From the NCBI GenBank assembly GCA_039809985.1, contig JBDHWC010000001.1, positions 33,290-97,289 on the forward strand: a stretch of 64,000 nt of DNA, read 5' to 3'. Within the stretch, counting starts at the first letter, position 1. Every line of letters begins with the position of its first letter. This DNA is from JAICJJ01 sp039809985 (lineage in GTDB: Bacteria; Chloroflexota; Chloroflexia; Thermomicrobiales; UBA6265). Under the pieces are notes generated by a model, which worked only from the letters and a program-made list of their open reading frames with translations, was not told the DNA's origin and ran no database searches. Of the stretch, positions 35,431 to 46,263 are shown in pieces. A program made the translations under genes and the position numbers.

Positions 35431-37746
35431 TCAGTCCCCCGCCCGCGATTGCGACACGCTCGCGTCGCGGCGGACCTCGTAGACGTCGCGGACGCCTTCC
35501 AGCTTCTGGAGGATGCGGCTCAGCTTGCTGATCCCCTCGACCTCGACCGTGGCGAGCAGCGTGACCGTGCGGTCGTCGTGCGTGGTCGTCAGGACCGAGA
35601 CGATGTTGACCTTGTCGTCGGCGAGGAGCGTGCTGACGTCCTTCAGCAGGCCGACCCGATCCCAGGCACGAACCCGGATGGTGACCGGGAAGGTTTCCTC
35701 GCCGCGGTCGCCCCACGTCACCGCGATCAGCCGTTCGGGGTCGTTGAGGCCGGTGACGTTCGGGCAGTCTTGCCGGTGGACGGTGATGCCGCGGCCGCGG
35801 GTGACATAGCCGATGATCTGGTCGCCGTTGACCGGCTTGCAGCAGGTGGCGAGATTGGTCAGCAGGTCGCCGACGCCGAGCACTTGGAGGCGAGCGGGCG
35901 TGCGCGGCACCTCGATGTTCGGGGCCGGGACGAGGACGTCCTTCTCGCGGTTGAGGTCGAGCCGGGTGGCGATTTGCTGCGGCGAGACCGCGCCGTAGCC
36001 GATCGCGGCTAGGAAGTCGTCGAGCTTGCCGTACTGCGGGAAGACCTTGAGGATCTCCTCCGGCCGGAGGTCGAGACTGAGCCGACGCAGCTCTCGCTCG
36101 AGGATTTCCTTGCCTTGGCTGATGTTCTCGTCGCGCTCCTGGCTGCGGAACCAGCGGCGAATCTTCTCCCGGGCGGAGGCGGTGGTGACGTACTCGGAGG
36201 AGGCGAGGAGCCAGTCGCGGCTGGGTCCGACCTTCGACTTGCTGGTCTGGACCTTGACGACCTGGCCGTTCTGCAGCTTGTAGTTGAGCGGCACCATCTG
36301 GTCGTTGACCCGGGCCCCGACGCAGCGGTGGCCGACCTCGGTGTGGATGCGGTAGGCAAAGTCGACCGGCGTCGCGCCCGAGGGCAACTCGATGATGTCG
36401 CCGTCGGGGGTGAAGACGTAGATCATCTCTTGGAAGACGTCGGACTTGAGCGACTCGACGAATTCCTCGGCGTCGGCGACCTGATCGCGCCAGTCCATCA
36501 GTTGTCGCAGCCAGGCGACCTTGGCCTCGACGCGCGCGTCGACCTTGCCGCCTTCCTTGTAGCGCCAGTGGGCGGCGACGCCGTACTCGGCGATGCGGTG
36601 CATCTCGTAGGTGCGGATCTGGATCTCGATCGCACGCCCCTCCGGCCCGATCACCGCGGTGTGGAGCGACTGGTAGAGGCTTTCCTTCGGGGTGGCGATG
36701 TAGTCGTCGAACTCGCCGGGGATCGGGTGCCACATGGCGTGGATGATGCCGAGCGCGCCGTAGCAGTCCTTCCGGTCCTCGACCAGCACCCGGAGGCCGA
36801 TCACATCGTAGATCTCGTCGAGGCTGCGGTGCTTCTGGAGCATTTTGCGGTAGATCGAGTAGATGTGCTTCGTCCGGCCGGTGATCTCGGCGACGATGCC
36901 GGCGGATTCGAGCGCGCCCTTCAGCTCCGCCTGAACCGCGGCCATGTACGGCTCGCTGTCCTTCGCGCGCTTGGCGAACTCGGCGCTGAGCGTCGACCAC
37001 GCGTCAGGCGTGATGTAGCGAAAGGCGAGGTCCTCGAGCTCGGACTTGACCTGCCAGATGCCGAGACGGTTGGCGAGCGGCGCGTAGATCTCCGCGGTTT
37101 GCTGCGCGATGCGCAACTGCTTGTGCGGCGGCAACGCTTCGAGGGTGCGCATGTTGTGGAGGCGGTCGGCCAGCTTGATCAGTACCACGCCGATGTCGTC
37201 GACCATCGCCAGGAACATCTTGCGGAGGCTCTCGGCTTGGTTCGCCTTCTCGCGCGAGGCGGCGGTCGACCCGTCGTCGCTGGTCCAAGGCAGGCGACCG
37301 AGCTTGGTGACGCCGTCGACGAGCTTGGCGATCCGTGGGCCGAACATCGCCTCGATCTGGGGAAGGGTCGCCGCGGTGTCCTCGACGGTGTCGTGCAGCA
37401 CCCCGGCGGCGATCGTCTCCGGGTCCATCTGCATCTTGGCGAGGATCTTGCCGACCTCGATCGGGTGGACGACGTAGGGTTCGCCCGACTTCCGGAGGTC
37501 GCCGTCGTGGGCAGAGATGGCGAAGTCGACCGCTCGCCGCACGACGTCCGTCTGCTGGCCCGCAGGGAGGTCGTCACAGAGGGCGACCAGCTCGTCCGCC
37601 AGCAAGCGCACAGACAGCGGCACCACGGTTGCCGTCTCGTCGATCGGCACCGCGACCAACTGAGGTTCTGGAGGTGCGTCACGCTTTCGCTTGCGGGCCA
37701 TGGATGGTGTGCTGCTCGGGGTTGCCATGCGCCCCCGGTCACTCAT
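35431..37746 (-). CDS. relA: Bifunctional (p)ppGpp synthetase/hydrolase (RelA/SpoT type)
   Basis: 771-residue stringent response enzyme. The HD hydrolase domain is intact (H80, H118-D119 in LHDTVEDT, and ADRLHNMRTL). The synthetase domain includes GRTKHIYSIYRKM, LYQSLHTAVIGPEG and EIQIRTYEMHRIAEYGVAAHW. TGS domain: YVFTPDGDIIELPSGATPVDFAYRIHTEVG (two stretches). A zinc-finger/helical region has LATCCKPVNGDQIIGYVTRGRG and HRQDC. The ACT domain is C-terminal. Both activities should therefore work. Start ATG 37746; ATG 37728 and ATG 37701 are in frame. First gene of relA-pfkB-lgt-cyt c. Confidence 0.96.
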   Translation of the reverse strand: MSDRGRMATPSSTPSMARKRKRDAPPEPQLVAVPIDETATVVPLSVRLLADELVALCDDLPAGQQTDVVRRAVDFAISAHDGDLRKSGEPYVVHPIEVGKILAKMQMDPETIAAGVLHDTVEDTAATLPQIEAMFGPRIAKLVDGVTKLGRLPWTSDDGSTAASREKANQAESLRKMFLAMVDDIGVVLIKLADRLHNMRTLEALPPHKQLRIAQQTAEIYAPLANRLGIWQVKSELEDLAFRYITPDAWSTLSAEFAKRAKDSEPYMAAVQAELKGALESAGIVAEITGRTKHIYSIYRKMLQKHRSLDEIYDVIGLRVLVEDRKDCYGALGIIHAMWHPIPGEFDDYIATPKESLYQSLHTAVIGPEGRAIEIQIRTYEMHRIAEYGVAAHWRYKEGGKVDARVEAKVAWLRQLMDWRDQVADAEEFVESLKSDVFQEMIYVFTPDGDIIELPSGATPVDFAYRIHTEVGHRCVGARVNDQMVPLNYKLQNGQVVKVQTSKSKVGPSRDWLLASSEYVTTASAREKIRRWFRSQERDENISQGKEILERELRRLSLDLRPEEILKVFPQYGKLDDFLAAIGYGAVSPQQIATRLDLNREKDVLVPAPNIEVPRTPARLQVLGVGDLLTNLATCCKPVNGDQIIGYVTRGRGITVHRQDCPNVTGLNDPERLIAVTWGDRGEETFPVTIRVRAWDRVGLLKDVSTLLADDKVNIVSVLTTTHDDRTVTLLATVEVEGISKLSRILQKLEGVRDVYEVRRDASVSQSRAGD

Positions 37747-37779
37747 GCAATCGTCACGATCATCAACGGTGGCGCGGGG

Positions 37780-37809
37780 AGTGTATGCGACCGTGAGAGG
37801 CCCGGTCAA
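37780..37809 (-). promoter_or_regulatory. Promoter of relA operon
   Basis: On the minus strand: TTGACC (37809-37804), 18-base spacer, TACACT (37785-37780). Gives a leader of about 27 bases before ATG 37746. Confidence 0.75.
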
Positions 37810-37875
37810 TCGGAACCGTGAGCGGAGGTCCCGGTCGTCGCGACGGCCGCGACGGGGATCGCCCTCGACCCAGCG

Positions 37876-37884
37876 TGCTAGCAT
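37876..37884 (+). promoter_or_regulatory. Extended -10 element before moeA
   Basis: TGCTAGCAT, identical to the dnaA extended -10, lies 53 bases before the moeA ATG. No -35 is seen. Because TGCTAGCA is palindromic it could also serve the minus strand. Confidence 0.45.
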
Positions 37885-37936
37885 CGACTGACGATGCGAC
37901 GGCCGTGTACCGATCCGGAGAAGGGTTGCGCCGGGG

Positions 37937-39181
37937 ATGCCTGACCAGAACCTGGACCGACTGTTCCAGCCCGACGAAGTGCGGACGATCATCGCGCGCC
38001 ACGATCGGAGGCTGGGCACGGAAGAGGTGGCCTTGAGTGAGGCGTCCGGTCGCGTTCTGGCGGTCGACCTCGTCGCCGACGAGGACCATCCGCCGTTCCG
38101 GGCGGCGACGATGGACGGGTTCGCCGTGGTCGCGCACGACGGTTCGCCGTGGCGCGAGATCATCGGCGAGCAGACGGCCGGCTTCGTGCTGGACGTCGAG
38201 GTGACCCCCGGCACGGCTGTGCGGATCACCACCGGGGCGCCCGTGCCCGCCGGCGCGGACGCGGTTGTCAAGGTTGAGGCGACCGAGCCGGCCGAGCAGA
38301 ACCACGTCGTCATCCTGCAGGAGGACGTCGAGGACGGCGAGAACGTCCGGCAGGTCGGGGCCGACCTGCGGCGCGGCGATGTCGTCGTGCCGGCCGGGGT
38401 CCGACTCGGCCCGGCGGAACTCGGCCTGGCCGCGGGGCTCGGCGCGAACCCGCTGCCGGTGAGTCAGCGGCCGCGCGTCAGCATCCTGTCGACCGGCGAC
38501 GAGCTGGTGGAGCCCGGATCACCGGTTGGGCCGGGCCAAATCTACGACGCGAACCGATTCAGTCTGATTGCCGCGGTTAAGCAGGCTGGAGCGGAGGTCA
38601 TCTGGGCCGGCAAGGGGCCGGACGAATTGGCAGCCCTGCGGGACGTGCTCCGGGAGCGGATCGCCGCCAGCGACGTGGTGCTGACCAGCGGCGGCGTGTC
38701 GATGGGCGAACTCGACCTGATCAAGCCGTTGCTCGGCGAACTGGCGACGGTGCACTTGCGCCGCGTGTTCATGAAACCGGGCAAGCCGCTGAACTTCGCG
38801 ACGGCGGGCGAGACGCGCATTTTCGGCCTGCCCGGCAACCCGGTTTCGGCGCTGGTGGCGTTCGAGGTGTTCATTCGGCCGATGTTGTTGCGAATGACGG
38901 GCGCGACCGAGACGGAACGCCCGGTCGTGCCCGTCCGTCTCGCCCAGCCTGCCGATCCGGCAGACCGGATCGAGTACCAGCGGGCCGTGGTCGAGGTCGG
39001 CGCTGACGGCATGCTGACGGCCCGGACCAACGGGCTGCAGGCGTCGTCGCGGCTGGCGTCCTTCCTCGGGGCGAACGCGCTCCTCATCGTGCCGCCGCGC
39101 GAGCGCGTGTACGAGCGAGGGGAGAACCTCCACGCCATGCTGCTCAGCACGCCACGGCAGGCGGACGCCCGCTCGAACTGA
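37937..39181 (+). CDS. moeA: Molybdopterin molybdenumtransferase MoeA
   Basis: 414-residue enzyme that inserts molybdate into adenylated molybdopterin. Seen: DHPPFRAATMDGFAVVA (active-site region, residues about 50-66), RITTGAPVPAGADAVVKVE, GENVRQVGADLRRGD, PRVSILSTGDELVEPG, YDANRFSLIAAV, LTSGGVSMGELDLIK and IFGLPGNPVSALVAFEVFIRP. All four domains are present and length is normal. Divergent from relA. Works with MoaC (28.2 kb) and MoaDE (40.5 kb). Confidence 0.95.
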   Translation: MPDQNLDRLFQPDEVRTIIARHDRRLGTEEVALSEASGRVLAVDLVADEDHPPFRAATMDGFAVVAHDGSPWREIIGEQTAGFVLDVEVTPGTAVRITTGAPVPAGADAVVKVEATEPAEQNHVVILQEDVEDGENVRQVGADLRRGDVVVPAGVRLGPAELGLAAGLGANPLPVSQRPRVSILSTGDELVEPGSPVGPGQIYDANRFSLIAAVKQAGAEVIWAGKGPDELAALRDVLRERIAASDVVLTSGGVSMGELDLIKPLLGELATVHLRRVFMKPGKPLNFATAGETRIFGLPGNPVSALVAFEVFIRPMLLRMTGATETERPVVPVRLAQPADPADRIEYQRAVVEVGADGMLTARTNGLQASSRLASFLGANALLIVPPRERVYERGENLHAMLLSTPRQADARSN

Positions 39182-39189
39182 CTTCGGCA

Positions 39190-40182
39190 TCAGTCGGTGT
39201 TGTCGGCTTCCTCGACGAGATAGGTGGCTGGGTCGAGTCCGTCGCGCAGCCGCTTGCGATGGACGATGTACGCATGCTTCGGCGTCATGCCGGCGCGCGT
39301 GTAGAGGCGGGGGGCACCGGTCTCGTTCTCGGAGTCGACGCTCAAGCTCGCCAGTCCGAGGCCGAGGTCGCTGCCGACGCCGAACAACTTGGTGATCAGG
39401 GCGAGCGCGACCCCGCGCTGGCGCCATGGTGCACGGACTCCGACCGTGTCGACCCAGAGTTCGCCGGGGAGTGCCCGACCGAGTGCCGCGCCGATCACCT
39501 CGTCGCCTTCGGTGGCGATCAGCCAGAGTCGGGGGTCCCAGCCGGGTGCCTCGACGAACCCCTTGAACCGCTCCAGCGTGCCCGGCGGGCGGCCCCAGCT
39601 GTCGCGGAACGCCTCCTCGACGGCCTCGAAGGTGGGAACGAGGTCCCGTTCGGGGTCGAACTGGCGGACCACCACGCCGTCAGCGACCGGTGCGGCATCT
39701 GGGCGCACGACAAGCGACCGGTGCATGGTGTTGATCTGGCGTTCGGGGACGTAGCCGAGCGATCCCAGCAGCCGGAGAGCCGACGGGTTCGTCGTGGGGA
39801 TGTATTGCTGGACGATCACGGCGTAGCCGGCCGGGGCGACTGGCAGCCTGGCACGGGCCATCGCCTCGCCCCACTCGACGATGGCGGTGCCGAGGCCGCG
39901 GCCGCGGTGCGCCGGGGCGACGTCCGCGTAGACGGAGTGGACGAGATTGCGGCGTGCCATCGTGTCGGCGAACGCGGCCGGCTCGCCGTCGACGGTGCGA
40001 ATCAGGAGGACGTCGTTGGCGAGGTCGACGCCATGCCAGTCGGAGAGGAGTTCCTCTATCGTCATCTCGGCCGCGCCGAGGTCGACCGTCTGGGCAGCGG
40101 TGGCGATGGCGACGATGTCGGCGGCGTCGGCCTCGGTGACGGGTGCGCGCACGTAGCCGTCCGGAAGTCGCGGGTACTGCAT
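39190..40182 (-). CDS. Tandem GNAT acetyltransferase (mycothiol synthase-like architecture)
   Basis: 330-residue protein with two GNAT domains. Domain 1 (about 10-160): VHSVYADVAPAHRGRGLGTAIVEWGEAMARA, with the acetyl-CoA pyrophosphate loop in RGRGLGTA; it ends with NPSALRLLGSLGYVPERQ. Domain 2 (about 170-320): LWVDTVGVRAPWRQRGVALALI, then LSVDSENETGAPRLYTRAGM. The double layout recalls MshD, but many Chloroflexota tandem GNATs are uncharacterised and mycothiol is not established here. ATG 40182 has GGGAG nine bases upstream. It converges on moeA (gap 8 bases). Confidence 0.85.
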   Translation of the reverse strand: MQYPRLPDGYVRAPVTEADAADIVAIATAAQTVDLGAAEMTIEELLSDWHGVDLANDVLLIRTVDGEPAAFADTMARRNLVHSVYADVAPAHRGRGLGTAIVEWGEAMARARLPVAPAGYAVIVQQYIPTTNPSALRLLGSLGYVPERQINTMHRSLVVRPDAAPVADGVVVRQFDPERDLVPTFEAVEEAFRDSWGRPPGTLERFKGFVEAPGWDPRLWLIATEGDEVIGAALGRALPGELWVDTVGVRAPWRQRGVALALITKLFGVGSDLGLGLASLSVDSENETGAPRLYTRAGMTPKHAYIVHRKRLRDGLDPATYLVEEADNTD

Positions 40183-40202
40183 GCTCGACGTCTCCCAGCC
40201 GA

Positions 40203-40208
40203 TACACT
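40203..40208 (+). promoter_or_regulatory. Possible -10 before small helical protein gene
   Basis: TACACT lies 47 bases before ATG 40255. No convincing -35. Confidence 0.35.
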
Positions 40209-40254
40209 CCGCGTTGGTGCGCGACCAGTCACGCGCGCACGGGAGGATACCGTG

Positions 40255-40485
40255 ATGGCCAGAGGCGAGCCGACGTTCGGCGTCAGTGACGTCGAGTACA
40301 ACCTGATCACCACCCTGAGCAACCTGCTGCAAGGCGAGTTGGTGATGGCGAACTACGAGGAGGACGCGCGCGACGCCGGCGACGATGAAACGGCGCGTCT
40401 GTTTCGTGAGATGCGGGAGCAGAACCGGCGGTTCGCGGTGCGGTGCCGCAAGGAACTGCTGCGCCTGATCTCCGCGGGTCAGTAG
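40255..40485 (+). CDS. Small conserved-looking helical protein
   Basis: 76-residue, charged, all-helical protein, no membrane segment, no cysteine motif except one Cys. The sequence VEYNLITTLSNLLQGELVMANYEEDARDAGD and FREMREQNRRFAVRCRKELLRL suggests two amphipathic helices, like half of a four-helix ferritin-like or rubrerythrin-like bundle. I do not recognise a family. GGGAGG precedes the ATG by eight bases; GTG 40252 directly before it is an alternative. It is followed after 22 bases by moaDE, so co-transcription is likely. Confidence 0.7.
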   Translation: MARGEPTFGVSDVEYNLITTLSNLLQGELVMANYEEDARDAGDDETARLFREMREQNRRFAVRCRKELLRLISAGQ

Positions 40486-40507
40486 CGGGTTCCGGGGGCA
40501 GGCCAGC

Positions 40508-41224
40508 ATGGGGCAACCGCCGATCGAGGTCCGGGTGCGGTACTTCGCGATGGTCCGCGAACTGCTCGGGACGAGCGAGGAGACCCGAACGGTCGAAGCC
40601 GGCACTTCGGTCGGTGCGTTGCTCGACGCGATCGTCGCCGAGCATCCTCGGTTGGCCGGGGCCAAGCGGACGACGATGCTGATGGTGAACCGCAAGTACG
40701 CCGAGGTCGACCATGTGCTGGCGAACGGTGACGAAGTGGCGTTGATTCCGCCGGTGAGCGGCGGCGAGCCGTGTCGCTACCGGGTGCAGTCGGAACCGAT
40801 CGACCGGGAAGCGGTCGAGGCGCTGGTGGCCCATCCCGCGGCCGGGGCGGTGGTCACCTTCGTCGGTGTCGTTCGCGACCATGCGCGCGGACGCATGGTG
40901 CTCTGGCTTGACTACGAAGCGTACCCGGAGGCGGCGGAAGCGATGCTCGCCCGGATCGGGGCGGAGATCTCCGAGCGCTGGGGCATCGAAAACGTCGCGA
41001 TCACCCATCGGACAGGAGCGCTGCAAGTCGGGGAGCCAAGCATCGTCATCGCGGTGGCAAGTGCCCACCGGCAGGTGGCGTTCGCGGCGTGTCAGTACGC
41101 CATTGAGCGGGTCAAGGAGATCGTCCCGATCTGGAAGAAGGAGCACTACGCCGACGGGGCGGTCTGGATCGGCAGCGAGGCGGACTATCAGCGGGAAGCC
41201 CGAGCGGAATCGACCGCCGACTAG
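40508..41224 (+). CDS. moaX: Fused molybdopterin synthase small and large subunits (MoaD-MoaE)
   Basis: 238-residue fusion. Residues 5-86 are MoaD, a ubiquitin-like sulfur carrier: VRYFAMVRELLG, VNRKYAEVDHVLANGDEVALIPPVSGG. The Gly85-Gly86 that normally forms the free thiocarboxylate tail is internal, followed by EPCRYRVQSEPID. Residues about 95-235 are MoaE: GAVVTFVGVVRDHARGR, LDYEAYPEAAEAML, ITHRTGALQVGEPSIVIAVASAHR, and the catalytic Lys region PIWKKEHYADGAVWIG. As with mycobacterial MoaX, cleavage after Gly-Gly should be needed to activate MoaD. A hairpin follows at 41249. Confidence 0.93.
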   Translation: MGQPPIEVRVRYFAMVRELLGTSEETRTVEAGTSVGALLDAIVAEHPRLAGAKRTTMLMVNRKYAEVDHVLANGDEVALIPPVSGGEPCRYRVQSEPIDREAVEALVAHPAAGAVVTFVGVVRDHARGRMVLWLDYEAYPEAAEAMLARIGAEISERWGIENVAITHRTGALQVGEPSIVIAVASAHRQVAFAACQYAIERVKEIVPIWKKEHYADGAVWIGSEADYQREARAESTAD

Positions 41225-41248
41225 AAGCCTGCCCTGAGTTCGGTCACG

Positions 41249-41272
41249 GGCAGGCGGAGACTGCCGCCTGCC
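41249..41272 (+). terminator. GC hairpin after moaDE
   Basis: A 9-bp perfect stem (41249-41257 with 41264-41272) with loop AGACTG, 25 bases after the moaDE stop. No U-tract follows. Confidence 0.5.
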
Positions 41273-41394
41273 GTTGCTGGTCGCCACCTCTTCTTCCCCG
41301 GTCCAGAATCTTGGCACATGACGGCTCGGACCATGCTCAGGTGGTCCTTGATCCGCGCACCCGGTTTCTTCGCGCGGATGACCGAGCCTTCGAG

Positions 41395-41423
41395 TTGAAA
41401 TTCTTGATATACAAATATAGAAT
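41395..41423 (+). promoter_or_regulatory. Strong AT-rich promoter of cysteine synthase with dyad
   Basis: TTGAAA (41395-41400), 17-base spacer, TAGAAT (41418-41423), the nearest match to the sigma-70 consensus in the window, inside a 35-base AT-rich island. The spacer and -10 hold an imperfect dyad from TTCT (41401-41404) to AGAA (41419-41422), a possible operator, for instance for an Rrf2/CymR-like regulator (inference). Confidence 0.75.
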
Positions 41424-41468
41424 TATGGCGACCGTCTGGGCGTGACCCTAGCGAAGGACGTGTGGACC

Positions 41469-42497
41469 ATGGCAAGCAGTGCGAGCAAGATCGGCGAGCG
41501 GGCCGACGTGAGTCTGACTGAGCGGCGACGACGGCCGCGGATCGCGGAGGATGCCACCGAGCTGATCGGCAACACGCCGCTGGTGAAGTTCTCCCGATTC
41601 GCCGGCGGGCTGCCGGGCACGGTGGTCGGCAAGCTGGAGTCGTTCAGCCCGGGCTATTCGGTGAAGGACCGGATCGGCGTCGCGATGATCGACGACGCCG
41701 AGCGCCGCGGGTTGATCACCCCCGGCAAGACGACGATCGTCGAGCCGACGAGCGGCAACACGGGCATTGCCCTCGCCTGGGTCGCTGCCGCTCGCGGCTA
41801 CCGGCTGATCCTGACGATGCCGGAGAGCATGAGCCTCGAGCGCCGGGTCCTGCTGCTCGGCTTCGGCGTCGACCTGGTGCTGACGCCGGCCTCGGAAGGC
41901 ATGGTCGGGGCCGTGCGGCGGGCGGAGGAGATCGCGGCCTCGACGCCGGACTCGTGGGTGCCGCAGCAGTTCGAGAACGAGGCCAACCCGGAGATCCACC
42001 GGCGGACCACCGCGGTCGAGATCTGGGAGGACACGGCGGGAGAGGTCGACATCCTCGTCGCCGGCATCGGCACCGGCGGCACGATCACTGGGGCCGGGCA
42101 GGTGCTGAAGCACCTGAAGCCGAGCGTGCGGGTGGTGGCGGTCGAGCCGACGGAGTCGCCGATCTTGGCGGAAGGTCGGTTCGGTCCCCACAAGATCCAA
42201 GGGATCGGTGCCAACTTCGTGCCCAAGGTGCTCGATCGCGACGTCTACGACGAGATCGTGCTGATCGACTCGGCGACGGCGATCGCCGCCCAGCAGGAAC
42301 TGATGAGGAGCGAGGGCGTGCTGGCCGGTATCTCCGGCGGTGCGGCGGCGGCCGCAGCCCGGGAACTCGCCGCGCGCGAGGAGAACCGCGGCAAGCTGAT
42401 CGTGGCAGTGCTCCCCGACACCGGCGAGCGGTACCTGAGCACGGTCGCCTTCGACGAGCCGAGGCAGCGGGCGACCGGTCTGACGGTCGGCTCGTAG
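41469..42497 (+). CDS. cysK: Cysteine synthase (O-acetylserine sulfhydrylase)
   Basis: 342-residue PLP enzyme making L-cysteine from O-acetylserine and sulfide. PLP lysine K66 in GYSVKDRIG; asparagine loop VEPTSGNTGIALAW; GTGGTITGAGQVLKHLKP phosphate-binding loop; C-terminal GVLAGISGGAAAAAA and VAVLPDTGERYLST. There is a 30-residue N-terminal extension (SSASKIGERADVSLTERRRR). ATG 41469 chosen with GAAGGA upstream; GTG 41442 is in frame. No CBS domain, so it is not cystathionine beta-synthase. Its AT-rich promoter suggests strong or regulated expression. It provides the cysteine that the desulfurase at 3.3 kb uses. Confidence 0.93.
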   Translation: MASSASKIGERADVSLTERRRRPRIAEDATELIGNTPLVKFSRFAGGLPGTVVGKLESFSPGYSVKDRIGVAMIDDAERRGLITPGKTTIVEPTSGNTGIALAWVAAARGYRLILTMPESMSLERRVLLLGFGVDLVLTPASEGMVGAVRRAEEIAASTPDSWVPQQFENEANPEIHRRTTAVEIWEDTAGEVDILVAGIGTGGTITGAGQVLKHLKPSVRVVAVEPTESPILAEGRFGPHKIQGIGANFVPKVLDRDVYDEIVLIDSATAIAAQQELMRSEGVLAGISGGAAAAAARELAAREENRGKLIVAVLPDTGERYLSTVAFDEPRQRATGLTVGS

Positions 42498-42541
42498 CCG
42501 GAGGCATTGCGGCGCTGGCTCCGAGCCGATGGAGCTCGCAA

Positions 42542-42589
42542 ACACGAGAAGGGGGGGCGGGGCTGAAGCCCCGCCCCCCCTTCTCGTGT
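42542..42589. terminator. 22-bp perfect hairpin between cysK and nrdJ
   Basis: Arms 42542-42563 and 42568-42589 are fully complementary (22 bp) around a TGAA loop. The arms contain runs of seven G and seven C. It lies in the 112-base gap between the convergent cysK and nrdJ stops. The end of the arm carries TTCTCGTGT rather than a U-tract. Confidence 0.85.
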
Positions 42590-42609
42590 CGTCGGCTCGC
42601 GTTACGTCG

Positions 42610-46047
<3,438 letters not shown>

Positions 46048-46215
46048 CCCGCTCGGGACCGCCAATCGGTCCCACGACTGCCGTTCGGCGCGCTGGCCGA
46101 TGCCGAGTCCGGTCCCTGACGGCGACTCGCCCGCCGCTCCTGCGGTGGCAGGAGTCGGTGTGGAGGATCGTCGCGTCCGTGAGGGAACCCGGTCTTGGTG
46201 CCCTGTGGGGACGGG

Positions 46216-46263
46216 CACGCAAGATGTAGTATACCTCGGTTGCGGAGTAGCACAAGATGTGCC
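46216..46263 (-). promoter_or_regulatory. nrdJ promoter overlapped by two candidate NrdR boxes
   Basis: Minus strand: TTGTGC (46255-46250), 16-base spacer, TATACT (46233-46228). The plus strand shows GCAAGATGTAGT (46219-46230) and CACAAGATGT (46251-46260). The first fits the NrdR core C-w-A-n-A-T-n-T-w-G-T throughout and covers the -10; the second fits its left half and covers the -35. The repeats are 33 bases apart, close to three helical turns, as in known tandem NrdR sites. Confidence 0.6.

Noticed and set aside
37747..38313. N-terminal extension of RelA upstream of ATG 37746
   Set aside because: It runs antisense into moeA and past the relA promoter, with no RelA homology.
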